A stretch of 64,000 bases of DNA from positions 3,113,734 to 3,177,733 of the forward strand of contig CP034995.1 in assembly GCA_004026145.2 (NCBI GenBank), in the 5' to 3' direction. A program made the position numbers and the translations under genes. Below the pieces are notes generated by a model, which was given only the letters and a program-made list of their open reading frames with translations, was not told the origin of the DNA and did not search any database. Within the stretch, counting starts at the first letter, position 1. Each line of letters begins with the position of its first letter. Shown here piece after piece: positions 20,779 through 32,971 of the stretch. The stretch comes from Takifugu bimaculatus (lineage: Eukaryota; Chordata; Actinopteri; Tetraodontiformes; Tetraodontidae).

Positions 20779-23700
20779 ATGGAAAAACCTGAGAGAATCT
20801 GTCCGATTCTGTTGCTTCTCTTCTTCACGTCCTTTTTGCCTCCCACGGATGGATCACCTTTGTAAGTAATTGTGTTTGAATACGCTAAATGCCAATTAGA
20901 TTTTAAGTGGCTTGATTTGATTCCCTGGGGGGGACAAAACTAGAAAAATAATCAAAATGTCACTGTCATTTTCCTACTCTTTTCCTACTCCATTTGTAGA
21001 TTATGGATGAATTTTAATCCTTAAAAGAAAAGTACATTTTAGCTAATACTGTCACACTGGCGACACCCATTTTTAAATGTCTTAAGAGAATTAAAATTTT
21101 AAAAACGAAGCTTATTGTGAGCGTACACCAAGGGACAAATGGAATTATATCAGGGTGACAGTTACACAGCTTTTCAAGAGTGTAACAGCTTGAAGTAAAA
21201 CGTCCTGAAATAGTTTTAGTTAAGTTTAGTTCCATGTTTGTGTAGCTCAGGTCAAAGTACGCCAGCTTGCACAATGATGTCCTGCACCACATCCACGCTC
21301 CCGTTGTTGGTCTAAGGGCTCTTTTATCTGTTTTTTTTCCAGGGAGGTGCTGGCAGCCCCGAACGCGATACGAGCGGGAATGCCAGAAAACATCTTTGTG
21401 GAAGTCCAGGATTTCTCACTTGACACAAACATTCCTGTCGAAATCATTGTGATGAACCACCCGACAAAAAGCAAACGGCTGGCGTCGACAGCTGTGAACC
21501 TCAACAGGTCAAATTCTCATCAGGCATTTGGAGAAGTTTTGGTAACGTGGAAATACTAACATACTTCTCTATTTTGGTGGGCAGGAGTTATTTTAAATGG
21601 TGTGTTTCGGGGCTGGTTCTGGAGTTTAAAGCTAATGATGTGGAAAATGTTCACTTTTATGCTGATGACTCACCTTTATTTACTCACTGCAGTTGTTAAA
21701 CACATCCCGTCCCCATCGTTAATGCAATTTCTTCCACTGAAAAACTGATGGGGTGACGAAAGCCAGGCCTCCATTTCTGACCTACCAGGCAGGAAACACT
21801 TCCTCCTGACTTCCTACTCCACGTTTTCTCCCTGGGAGGACAGAAAACCTGTCTGCATTGTGGCCTTCACAGCTTTTCGACATCCCATTAGATCCTTACC
21901 CTGCAACTGACGTACAATACACTCTGTCTCTGTAGATCCCCGCTGAAGCATTTAATAACTATGACAACAGTCAACATTACGTTTACCTACAAGCTGTGTT
22001 TCCAGAAAGAATGCTGGAGAAGGTCGTCTTAGTGTCCTTCCAGACTGAGTATTTGTTCATTCAGATAGACAAAAACATGTACACCCCTGAGAGCAGAGGT
22101 AAGTTTAACGCTCCAACACTGGGAGTTTCATGTTGGGGCAACAATAAAGCTCCTGAAATGTGAATCTGATCAGTAATTTGAAGAAAAATGTGACTTGTTG
22201 TATGAATAATAATCTGCTACAATGATGGAAAGGCTGGATGATTTCATGCACATTCATTTGTGTTTGTCAGAAACATTCTTAAAACTGTCTTTTAACGCTC
22301 CCCCCCCAACAGTTCATTTTAGGATCTTTGCTATGATGCCTGACTTTTCATACAGGGCCAACCGGAACCCCCTTCACATCGAGATAGTGGTACTGTATTC
22401 TATATAATAATATAGCGCAAGTGAAGACGTTATCAATGTTGTTTAGAATTCCAATTTAACCAACCGGTAGGAGCAGTGTTAAACATTAGTCAAATGCGGA
22501 ATGATGCCAAGTATGAGTGTGTTAGTTGTTTATTCTTTTTCGTCTTTCAATTTCAGAACCCTGAGGGCCACTTCCCCGTAGATTCCATTGTACTTAAGCC
22601 ACCAGGAATGTACCAGGGCGATATTCGAATCCCTGAAAATGCAAGGTGGGTTTATCTGTCTGTCGGTGATGGCGGATTACCTCATTGGATGCTGAAAAGA
22701 ATCACCTCTGGGGTTTTTTTAATGTTGAGATTTTATTTTGTCACAATGTATTTTCCATATCTGATCAGTCACACTGCCCCCTACAGTTTAGATCAGCACA
22801 ATACACCTTTTTCTGTGTCCCTGTCTCATCTGCACCATCCAGTGTTGACATGTACGTCATCTGAAAACACATCAAGATGTTTTCTATTGTTTATTTGTTT
22901 TTTTTCCCGCCCGATAGTCCTGGTTTGTGGAATATTAAGGCAATGTATTCCAACAGCCCACAGCTGAGTTGTAGCGCAGAATTTGAGGTCAAGGAATACG
23001 GTAAACATCAATATCAAACCAGCCACGGCCATTTTTTTCCCCAAACTGACGATTTCCCTTTCCAAACTCTCCAGTGGTGCCCAGCCTGTCCGTACAACTG
23101 ACCCCAGAGAGCATGTTCTTCTACGAGGATGAAGACAAAATCACTGTCAACATCAATGCTCGGTGCGTGAAGAGTTTTGGTTTTAATGGATTTAAATCAA
23201 ATGATTCGGAAGTTAAAGTAAAGAGTTTCTCCCCTTCTCTTTGCTTAGGTACCTGTTTGGGGAAGAGGTTGACGGGGTGGCGTTTGTTTTATTTGGAATT
23301 CAACACGTGGGTCAAAAAAAGCCTATTCCAAGTTCCCTCCAGCGAGTGTCGGTAACGTAGCTCCCCAGCATGTCTGGCCTTTTTCTCTGTCTTCTCGGAC
23401 TTTAGCATTGAAGATTTAAACCTCGCATTGACCTTTGACCCTGGCATTAGATTGTTCGTGGGAAAGGAGCTGCCGTACTGCAGAGAAGAAAAATCACAGA
23501 GGCTTTTGGGCCTTTGACGGGCTATTACATGTATGTAAAAGTCACTGTGCTGACAGAGAGCGGTAAGAGGCTTTGCAGACATCTTTGCTGTCTTTGTTCT
23601 GTTATGAAATAACAACATAAACTATGTTTGCCTCAGGTGGAGATATGGTGGTGTCGGAGTTTAATGGTATCAAAATCGTCAAGTCCCCATACACCATCAA

Positions 23701-26700
23701 CCTCGACAAAGCCACTAAGAACTTTAAACCAGGAATACCCTATGATTTGGAGGTAAACAAAAAAAATTAGCAGAATGATGAATTCCAAATGTTAAAAATA
23801 CCATATTGGGAGGTTTTTTGATTAAAAAATCTGAAAGATCCAATGAGTTGGCCATGCTTGACCCCATCAATACACCTACTACTCTTGATTAGCAGGTTCT
23901 TGTCCAGATTTATTTTTCTCTAGCAAGTTAGCCTACATTGCTTAATAAATCTCTTCATTCAGTTACATTAGCAGATCTCACCTTCCCCTTATCTGTTAAA
24001 CTCAGGAATTGTTTGCTCAAACTTTTCTACTAACGAGACAATCTTGATTTTAACAACAGCTGAATAATTATCGCCGAATTTGATGTTAAAATCCATCCTT
24101 TTTCATCTCATATGGCAGTTTCAAGTGCTGAATCTTGACGGCACTCCAGCAAAACTAGTTGTTGTGTCGGTAGAACCGGGATCCATGTTGGTACGAACCG
24201 GAGACAACGGCTTTGCGAAGCTTCCCATTAACACAGAGGAAAACGCCCCAAAACTGACAATCACTGTAAGTACGTATTTGTAGCGGCAAAATGATAACGG
24301 TGATATTTGAAATGTGTATTTATTGATGACATTTCAGATAAAGACCAGCCATGATGCTCTTGCACCTGACAAACAAGCCACGGCCACATTCGAAGTTCTA
24401 CCATACTCTAGTCCCACCAAAACCTACATCCACATAGGTAACATCAACCCACCAGCACTGGCGGAAACCTCCTTCTTATTCTTTACATTGTATAAAATCC
24501 AAATCCAAGTTAGAGCCATATTTCATTTTGGATCTCATTTGTGATATTTTGATGAGCCTTCATGGCGAATTGATAAAACGTTTTATTTGAGGAGCCCCGG
24601 GGGCCCGTCACCAAGGAGCCATGGAGGTCATTGTCCCTCATATTGAGAACCTATATTTTCAATTGCTGTTTGAATGTAGTGGACTGATGTCAATGTGAGG
24701 GTGTGGAGTTGTGTTTGCAAACCACTACATGTAGTAATGCTGCATAAATACAGTAACATGCACAAAACCCCCATAAATGGCTAACTTTTTAATGCAATTT
24801 GTACAGTGGCTAATACAGCAGACCTGAAGTTAGGAGACAACTTGGGAGTCCACTGTTTCCTTAAAAGGCAAGAATATGCACCAGCTATGATCACCTACCT
24901 GGTGAGAGACTCTTTATTGCTTGCTATGTGCTTTTATTTGTATACATCTTTACATTTGCTGAATGTGTCCGTTTGTCTTGTCAGATCTTAAGCAAAGGTC
25001 GTCTGGTGAAGCACAGCCGACGGCAGTTAAATTATCAGATGGTCATTTCAGAGAATATCCTTGTCACCAAGGAAATGATACCATCCTTCACCATTATAGT
25101 GTACTACCATACAAGCAACAATGAAGTGGTGTCAGACTCTGTCAGGGTGGATATTAAAGACACCTGCATCGGCTCAGTGAGAAAGGAGCTCATTTCTAAC
25201 CCTTGAGATGTTTTACGCCCATGGGTTTAAACGTGCTCCAGCTGAAACGACGTGCCCTCCCTCCCCTTTAGCTTCAGCTGGAAAAACTCAGAGTGGTTCC
25301 ATCCCATGAGCCTCGCCAGACACTTCCGGTGAAAATCACTGGAACCCCAGGAGCCACAGTGGGGCTGGTGGCGGTCCACAAAGACGTTTACACAGACAAG
25401 TGGAGATTGACCCAGAAAAAGGTGTAGTTTGTTGACTGCTGCTATGAAACGTGCAGTTTACCATTTAACTTGCAGTCCTATTTAAAAGGCACCTGCCGTG
25501 ATTCTTCCTGCTGTTCCTTAGGAATGAAAATCAGATATGAATAATGAATTTGTTTGTTGTTTGCTTCAGATCTGGGATGAGGTTAAAAAAAAAGACAGGT
25601 ACTGCCCCCTCGGTGGAGAGTACGACAGTATGAGGGTGTTCTACGAAGCTGGCCTGTTGTTTGAGTCCAACATTGGCAGCACTCCCTACAGACAAGGTGA
25701 AACCTCAGATTCACTCTTTTATCGGACTCCTTCTGTACACACCCTCTGGAGTTTCTGTCTCATTAATGCCTTTAAATGACTGGGAGTTAAAAAAAAGTCT
25801 TTTTAATTATTTTAGATCTAAGGTGTCCCTCCTACAACAGGAAGAAACGAAGTGACGACATAGGTAAAAACAAAGTTGCAGTCTTCCGGCAGGGCTCTTT
25901 ATTGAAGTGTGCAACAGTTTTGTTGCTTTGTGTCCTTTGTGCACCTACAAAACCTCAAGTATGGATAATTTTCCATCATCGTGGCAGTTGGGAATTCACT
26001 AAAAATAATCTTTTTGCAGGAGACAACATGGATAGCTATATGGATGTCGAGGACATTGTATCGCGCTCTCTTTTCCCTAAAAGTTGTTTGTGGTTATCTG
26101 TGGTTCTTCCGCTATGCCCTGGAAATGACCCTTACTGGTGAGACAGCAGAGATACACAACCATTTTGGGTATCATTATTCCAACGAGTAAAGCATTTTTA
26201 TTTACTTCCAGTAAAACTACATCAAAAACTATCGCCAACCCACTGAAAGATTCCATTACAAACTGGGAAATCACTGGAATTAGTCTGTCACGAACTCATG
26301 GTGAGGTGATTGTTGAGCTGCAATGCTGCTTGTTCCACCAACACTCATGTCGTTTAACCTTCAGGCATCTGTGTGGCTGATCCACTGGAGGTCATTGTCA
26401 GAAAAGATTTCTTCATCGACCTCAAAGCACCATACTCTGCAATAGCTGGAGAACAGCTGGAAATAAAGGCTGTCCTCCACAACTACACCCCTGACCACAT
26501 CACCGTGAGTCCACACTATTTAGTCCCTGTTCAAAACACATTCTACACTTTGGCGTGATTTGTAGTTGGCTGCTCGCCAACTAATAATCACAAAAGTCCA
26601 ATAAAAGTGGACACAAACCTTCCCAAATCATCAAGTATAAGCACAGGCTCTTCCCCTGATGCATCCTTTATTTAATATCCTTTAAACTGGACAACATCCG

Positions 26701-29700
26701 TTGGCTGTATAACATTCTCTGTAACCACTTTTCTTCCCTGGATGAAGGTACTTGTACATCTCTTTGAAGAGGAAGGTGTCTGTAGTGCAGCTTATGGCCG
26801 TCGGACATATCAGCAGGAGGTCATCGTCAGAGCCATGTCTTCCCGCTCTGTGTCCTTTGTCTTAATTTTCACCAAGGAAGGCCTAAGCAACATTAATGTT
26901 AAAGCGGCCGTCAACGATTCATTTTTAAATGATGGAGTTAAGAAAATGATCTATGTGGTGGTAAGGAAACATGCCGCGTAAACAGACCGTTCAGAATCAC
27001 TTGAGCAGATGGAAACTATAGATTCTGCTGGTTAATCTGCTCTGTTTGAAGCCTTGGGGTGAACTGGTAAAGCACACAATGGTGGTAACACTGGACCCTG
27101 CCAGGAAAGGTGTAGGTGAGCTTCCCACAACCATCGCCGCGACAAACAAACATGTAATTTCCTCCATCACCAACAGCCTCTCAATTCCCCTAGACGGACG
27201 GCAGACAGAAGTTCTCCAAAGTCAAATTCCTGCACATACTATGCTTCCAAGCACTCCTGCAGCCACGGTCGTTTACATAACAGGTGAGAACACTTTGAGA
27301 TAAAAATGAAGGAAACTCAAATGCATTATTCTGATTTAGACGTTTCAGCCAGAGGAGGCCGTTGTCCCAATATGATAGTCTGTTCATGATGACATTTATT
27401 CCTGTTTAGGAGAGTTAGATATGAGTGGTTGAGTTTTGCGCATCTTTTCCCAGGAGGAATGGCCAGCATACAAGCAGAAAACGTCATCAGCGGCGACAAT
27501 ATGAGTTATCTGTTGATCCAACCCTTGGGGAATGGAGAGACGAACATCATCCCACTGACCATGACCGTCATTGCAACCACGTATTTGGACAAAACCAACC
27601 AGTGGGAGAAGGTTGGTTTCGAGAAGCGCAGTGAAGCTCTAGGGTACATTAATGATGGTGAGTGAGACTTGTCAATTGGGGAGTTGAGTAGAGTTTTGGC
27701 AGTCAGCGAGCGCGACCTTTCCTGTGTCCAGGCTACAGTAATCAACTTGTGAACCGTAAAAGTGATGGATCATTTTCCCTGAATCAGAATAAACCAAGCA
27801 GCACCTGGTAAGACCCCTCCCACCACCACCACCACCAACCTTCTCATCAGGGTGCACCTTCGCTGCATGTTTGCTGCGTGGCTTGACTGTGGTTTTCTCA
27901 TTGAAGGTTGACAGCTTTTGTCGTTAAGGTGTTTACAGTGGCCAGCTCTCTAGTCTCAGTGCAAAGCAGAATCATCTGCGATGCCGTCAAGTTCCTGATT
28001 CTCCAGCAGCAACCGGATGGACAATTCAGAGAGGTTGGAAGATTGACCAATAGAGAAATGCCGGTAATGCCTCTCATATTTCTTCCAGCCATTGAGAAAT
28101 GTAGCGATGCATAAAACAGCCAACACCATTCCTCCTTCTTCTTCTTTTGCGTGAAGGGCGACGTATTTGGCGCAGATTCAGATGCCTCCATGACGTCTTT
28201 CTGCCTTATTGCCCTGCAAGAGTCGCGGCCACTTTGTGGTTTCAGTATTAACGTGAGTAGCTCCACTACGCTTCTCGGTTCTCCTCGTAAGGAAGCCTCG
28301 TACAGAAACTCTGCTCGGCCAAGGAGCATGATGAGAGCGAGCAAGCGATAGTGCTTCCGTGGCCAACTGCAAAAATATGCGCAATCTCTCCCCAAAAGCT
28401 CCCGACATCCCCACCCAAAGGGTGACCTGTTCTTGCTGTGAGGTGACCTGATTCAGCTTCATATTCCAGAATAATATGACGTAGACTTATTTTATCTTCC
28501 GACTGTTTGTTGTCACCCCAGAGTCTGCGCCGGAGTATATATAAAGCAGTGGGCTACCTGGAGAGGCGTCTGCCGGGACTCTCCAACCCATACGCCGTGG
28601 CAATGGCATCCTATGCACTCGCCAATGAAAACAGGCTGAACAAGGAGACCCTGAAAAGATTTGCCTCCCCAGGTTATTTTTTTTACACTATATTTCTTTA
28701 CATAATACGGCTAATAATAGTCAGAACATTACAGCTTGTGAGAGTTAATGTAGGAAATACCGCATGTCATTGTCATATTTTCAGTTTTTAAAACATATTT
28801 ATCCATTATTCGGAAACTGATGTCGTGTCCTCAGGGTTGGACCACTGGCCTGTCTCCAAAGGCCTCATTTACCAGCTGGAAGCGACATCTTATGCTCTTC
28901 TTGCTCTGGTTAGAGCCGGGGTGAGGAAAGATCACGCATGTGGAGTTTTCACCAATGTCGACTGACTGAGTGACTGGACGGGCGGGCGGGCGGATGGATG
29001 GATGGATGGATGGATGGATGGATGGATGGATGGATGGATGATGATGGATGGATGATGCCACCATAAAAACATACATTTTCCAAATTCATATTTGAAGGCC
29101 TTCGCAGAAGCTCGGCCGGTGGTCAGCTGGTTGAAGGAGCAGAAGAGGATCAGAGGAGCTTACCTGTCCACTCAGGTGAGGCAGCCGTCTCTCCTCACTA
29201 TTTTGGTCTGTGAGGAGACAGTTTGAAGCAGTTTGCTATGACTTTGGTGATTTGATTGCCACCGGGGTCTCTCTCCTCCAGGCCAACTTGATGGTGTACC
29301 AGGCGGTCGCTGAGTACTTCACCAGAGTCAAAGAGGGAGAGAAGAACGTGCAGAACCTGGACGTGGACATCCGGTTGCCTGGCAGGCCAACTCCTGACAA
29401 GTTCAGCTTCAACAGGCAGAACTTCCACCTCACAAGAAGCTCGAAAGTGAGAACAAACAGACTCTACAAGATGTATTCTCTTTTTAGGATTAAAAATGCA
29501 CATGCTCCGTTAAAAACATCACTATAAAACTGCAATGACGTTTAGAGACACATTTGTCTGTTGGCCAATGTGGTGTATAGGAAATATATTTATTAATATA
29601 AAGTAGATGAAGATATTGTGCACGTTTGAGGCCTTTAGTCCAATTGTCCTCCAAGGTTGGAGATGCAGGCTGCGGTGTTACGAATGAATTTTGCTGAGTC

Positions 29701-31663
29701 TTTTTAAAACCTGCTACTGTCTGTCGCTGTCTTTGATTGACAGTTGAGATCAGTCAGGTTGAACTAATAAACTGTGTGTTGCACTTTGACAGAGCAATTC
29801 CATAAACCAGCCCGTCACGGTGACGGCCACAGGAAAGGGACAAGGGGTTTTAAAGGTAGAAGCTTTTCAGGATCTGTTGTTAGGTTTTAATGTATTTTGT
29901 GTGGCGGAGTTGGAGAGACGGTTGATTTCTGGTCAGTCACACAATGAAAACTGGAATGAAAAAAATGATTTAGCTGCACTTCTACCTCCCTGCCAGATGG
30001 TGTCGCTGTATTACACCTCGCCGAAACAAATGGAGCGCAACTGTCAGAAGTTCAACTTGTCTGTGCAGCTCATCCCACGTAATTTGAGGCTCTTTCTTCT
30101 TTCATTTTATTCATAAAAGAGAATGAATGAATGGTTAAATGTTGCCAACAGAATCAGTACGAGAGGATGAGAAAGTGTACAAGCTGAGAATAGATGTTTT
30201 GTAAGTACCGATGCAGTTTATATTCTAATTGAAATGGTGGTTATTATTCTTTTTTTTTTTTTTAAATGTTTTTCCATTCATTCAGATACCTGAGCAAGGA
30301 TCAAGACGCAACCATGTCGGTCTTGGATATTGGCTTATTAACTGGCTTCACTGTTGACACCAATGACCTGGACTCAGTAAGAGCCCACACACACACACAC
30401 ACCCACACACACCGTGGATGGATCTTTAATACGTTTGTTTGTGTGCAGCTCTCCAAAGGCCGCGGTCGCACCATTTCTAACTATGAGACGGGCAGAGTCC
30501 TATCAGACAGAGGTTCCCTCATCATCTACCTGGACAAGGTAACGCAGTCATGTCTCCTTCTGTTTCCCGTTCTGACTGTTTTTCCCATTCCTCCGTTTCC
30601 GTTTGAATCCCTCCACAGGTTTCCCACACACAACCGGTAGAAATCTCATTTAAGATCCGTGAGGTTCTCAGATCTGCCGTTTTACAACCAGCTGCTGTGT
30701 CTGTCTATGAACACAAAGACCGTGAGCTATTGTCACTTTTATATAAATACATACATAAAACATAAATAAGCGCAGAAAATGAGTCTTTGACACTCTCCTT
30801 TTCCAGAAACCTCCTGTGTGAAGTTTTACCATCCAGCGAGAATAGCGGGACAGCTAATGCGTTTATGCAAGGGTAACGAATGCAAGTGTGCTGAAGGTAA
30901 ACAGGAGGGCCGCTGTAGCTTCTGCGTGGCCACAACTTCAACATCCAGACGTGGAATCGCACCCGCAGACTTAAAGAGCTGCTTTGTGAAAGCAGAACTG
31001 AATATGGAATGTTACAGTGTAATGTTGCACCCGTGCAGAGGGCTGCGGTATTCTGAAGAGGGACACCGTCAACGACGAGCAGCGCTTAGAAAGGTCCTGC
31101 GAGGTGTCTCGCAGGACGAGAACAGATTTCGGTGAGCCAGAATGCATGTTTGACAGAAAGCGATGTCAGCTGGTCAGCTGACCATCTGCAACCTGTCCCA
31201 CAGTGTACAAAGTGAGAGTGGACGAAATCAGCAGAGATTGTTCAGGGACGTGTACACCATGACCATTCTTCAGGTCATCAGGGAAGGTTGGTGTTTTTGT
31301 TCTTTTAAGAGGAGTTCTGGTGACACGTACGCACGCGTCCTGACTGACATATGGTGCAAATGTATGTGGAGTCCTCACAAATCACTGATTATGAGAACAA
31401 CACGTGTATTTGTGTTATAACTGTTGTCATTTTGGACCTGATGCTAGTGTGGGCACATCACCTTCACGCTTTTTTATGAGATGTACCTGTAAACCCATTT
31501 CCTGTTTTGTTTCCAGGTAGTTAACGATGTGAATCCTTCGGGAAAATTGCGCAGTTTCTCTCAGTTTTGCGCACTGCAGAGAATATTTGAACTTGGTGAC
31601 AGGGAAAACCTACCTCATCATGGGAGAGTCCAAACAAATTTACAGAGATGACGCACAGCAATC
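20779..31663 (+). CDS. Complement C3-like protein lacking C3a and thioester residues; 3' end broken by frame shifts and gap
   Basis: Secreted complement (C3/C4/C5, alpha-2-macroglobulin superfamily) protein. Forty exons were read; 1-38 (20779-31131, about 1479 residues) are in phase with GT-AG junctions. Signal peptide: CPILLLLFFTSFLPPTDG. Eight macroglobulin-type segments follow, then RKKR in exon 17 (25816-25863, residue ~650), the beta/alpha cleavage site. Exon 18 (26020-26137) resumes at YMDVEDIVSRS, which in C3 lies after the anaphylatoxin domain, so the C3a exons are absent. The thioester exon 23 (27454-27657) reads QPLGNGETNIIPLTM: Asn and Thr replace the family Cys and Gln of GCGEQ. 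CUB/TED blocks QWEKVGFEKRSEAL and LEATSYALLALVRAG are kept. Exons 39 (31204-31286) and 40 (31517-31663), the C345C region, each show a frame break; the end is lost in the gap. It is C3-like rather than C5-like by the retained TED and STWLTAFVVKVF. It is either a neofunctionalised paralogue or an early pseudogene. Confidence 0.85.
27528..27545 (+). other. Degenerate thioester site (GNGETN)
   Basis: Codons GGG AAT GGA GAG ACG AAC. Functional C3, C4 and A2M carry Cys at the second and Gln at the fifth position to form the internal thioester. Here both are changed (Asn ~948, Thr ~951), so covalent attachment to targets through a thioester is not possible. Confidence 0.9.
28980..29057. repeat. GGCG/(GGAT)n simple repeat in a C3-like gene intron
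   Basis: Three GGCG units, then about 13 GGAT units between exons 28 and 29. Confidence 0.95.
30386..30412. repeat. (AC)n microsatellite
   Basis: Short AC run in the intron between exons 34 and 35 of the C3-like gene. Confidence 0.9.
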
Positions 31664-31679
31664 GTACGTATTTTTTTTT

Positions 31680-31779
31680 NNNNNNNNNNNNNNNNNNNNN
31701 NNNNNNNNNNNNNNNNNNNNNNNNNNNNNNNNNNNNNNNNNNNNNNNNNNNNNNNNNNNNNNNNNNNNNNNNNNNNNNN
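31680..31779. other. Assembly gap (100 N)
   Basis: Exactly 100 N, the usual placeholder for a gap of unknown size. It follows the last readable exon of the C3-like gene by 16 bp, so the true distance and even the adjacency of the two sides are unproven. Confidence 0.99.
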
Positions 31780-32971
31780 TCGTTTATTATGTCCTCATAA
31801 ATACTGAGAGCTTTTTCTTTTTCTTTTTTCCCTTTGCGTGACCAGCTCTACATATGTTAGTCTTCCAGGAAGTGCTGTCAGGGTTCAGGCCGCCCCGATG
31901 TTAAAGCAAACAGCTTTTCCCTTCTGCTGAAGTGAGTGATGAATAATTCATTCGGTTGTTATGTCCAGATCCCGGCTGCCACCTTCGGGTGCGGGAGTTA
32001 AAGGTTCGGGGCAAGCCTGGAACTAGGAAGCGTGAATGAAAAATGCCCTGTTTCCCATTTTAAAAATGCCAGGATGACAATATTTAGAGGGATGTGGTGT
32101 CTGTCTCAGCCCCCTTCTGTCATACCGATCTGCCGGTGTCACTCTGTCTCCCGGGCCGGGCCGGGCCGGGCCGAGCCGCGGACACGTTTGCCGCCCTGGG
32201 TGCAGAGGAAGCCTTGTCATCATTTGATAACCTCTGAGCTGTGGCGTCGCTGCAGAGATGAGCTTAACCGGGAGCAGATTTTCCGCTCGAAAACTGCAAG
32301 TCTTTCATGTCAAAGATCTGAGCCCGCCGTCGTGCACGCTCCCGTCTCCAGTTCCGGGAGGTCTCATGTCGGTCAGGAAAGAATTTGTCTTATCAGATAT
32401 TAAATATTGATTCAAACATTTGAGCGAGGGAAGCGTTTGATTTCCACTGATGTAAATGGGTTGTGGACCAGGAGGAAGCGGCTCCTTCTGTCCTGAGATG
32501 GAGCCAACTTTGTGCCCTTAATCAAGCTCTGGCTGGAGCCGCACCAGTCTGAGGGCCCATTTATCTTTGCCATCTGTTGTCACGCTCCTGTTGTCGCTGT
32601 AAATGACACATACTCGTGCCGGCCCCTGTCCTCTTCTTCTCTTTATTGATTTTTGCCTTTGATGTGGCATTAAAAATCACATCGGCTTTAGGAATGGCTC
32701 TTTCTCGACCAGCGTCTTCCGTCCTCTCTTTCCGTAATCATTCTCACTTCTTTGGGTCACTCTGTCCTGAACGTCTCCTGTCCATCTGACAGCAGTCGCT
32801 TTATTTCCTGCCTCCCCGCTCTGCTTTCATCTTCACTCCCTGCCACCTGCTTTTGCCCAATTCCCAGATCATTTCCTAAAATATCTCTTTATCTCCATTC
32901 CAGATGAAATCCGTCTACCTGCCTAACCCTCCCTTTCCCTCTGTTCCCTCTCTCCTCCCTCTGTGTTGCAG
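31780..32971. other. Sequence between the gap and MGAT5B exon 2
   Basis: No exon identified with confidence. An acceptor-like ctttgcgtgaccag precedes 31844, but the following frame does not look like a C3 C-terminus. A (GGGCC)n run lies at about 32151-32176. The first coding exon of MGAT5B was expected here or further upstream but was not recognised. Confidence 0.4.

Noticed and set aside
23401..23515. Apparent frame shift and stop in exon 9 of the C3-like gene
   Set aside because: Moving the acceptor to ggcattag|ATTGTTCG at 23451 restores a family-like open frame (GKGAAVLQRRKITEAFGPLT), so there is no break.
31844..31930. Possible last exon of the C3-like gene after the gap
   Set aside because: An acceptor-like AG is followed by a frame that can be joined in phase, but it shows no convincing C345C residues. 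Too weak to call.
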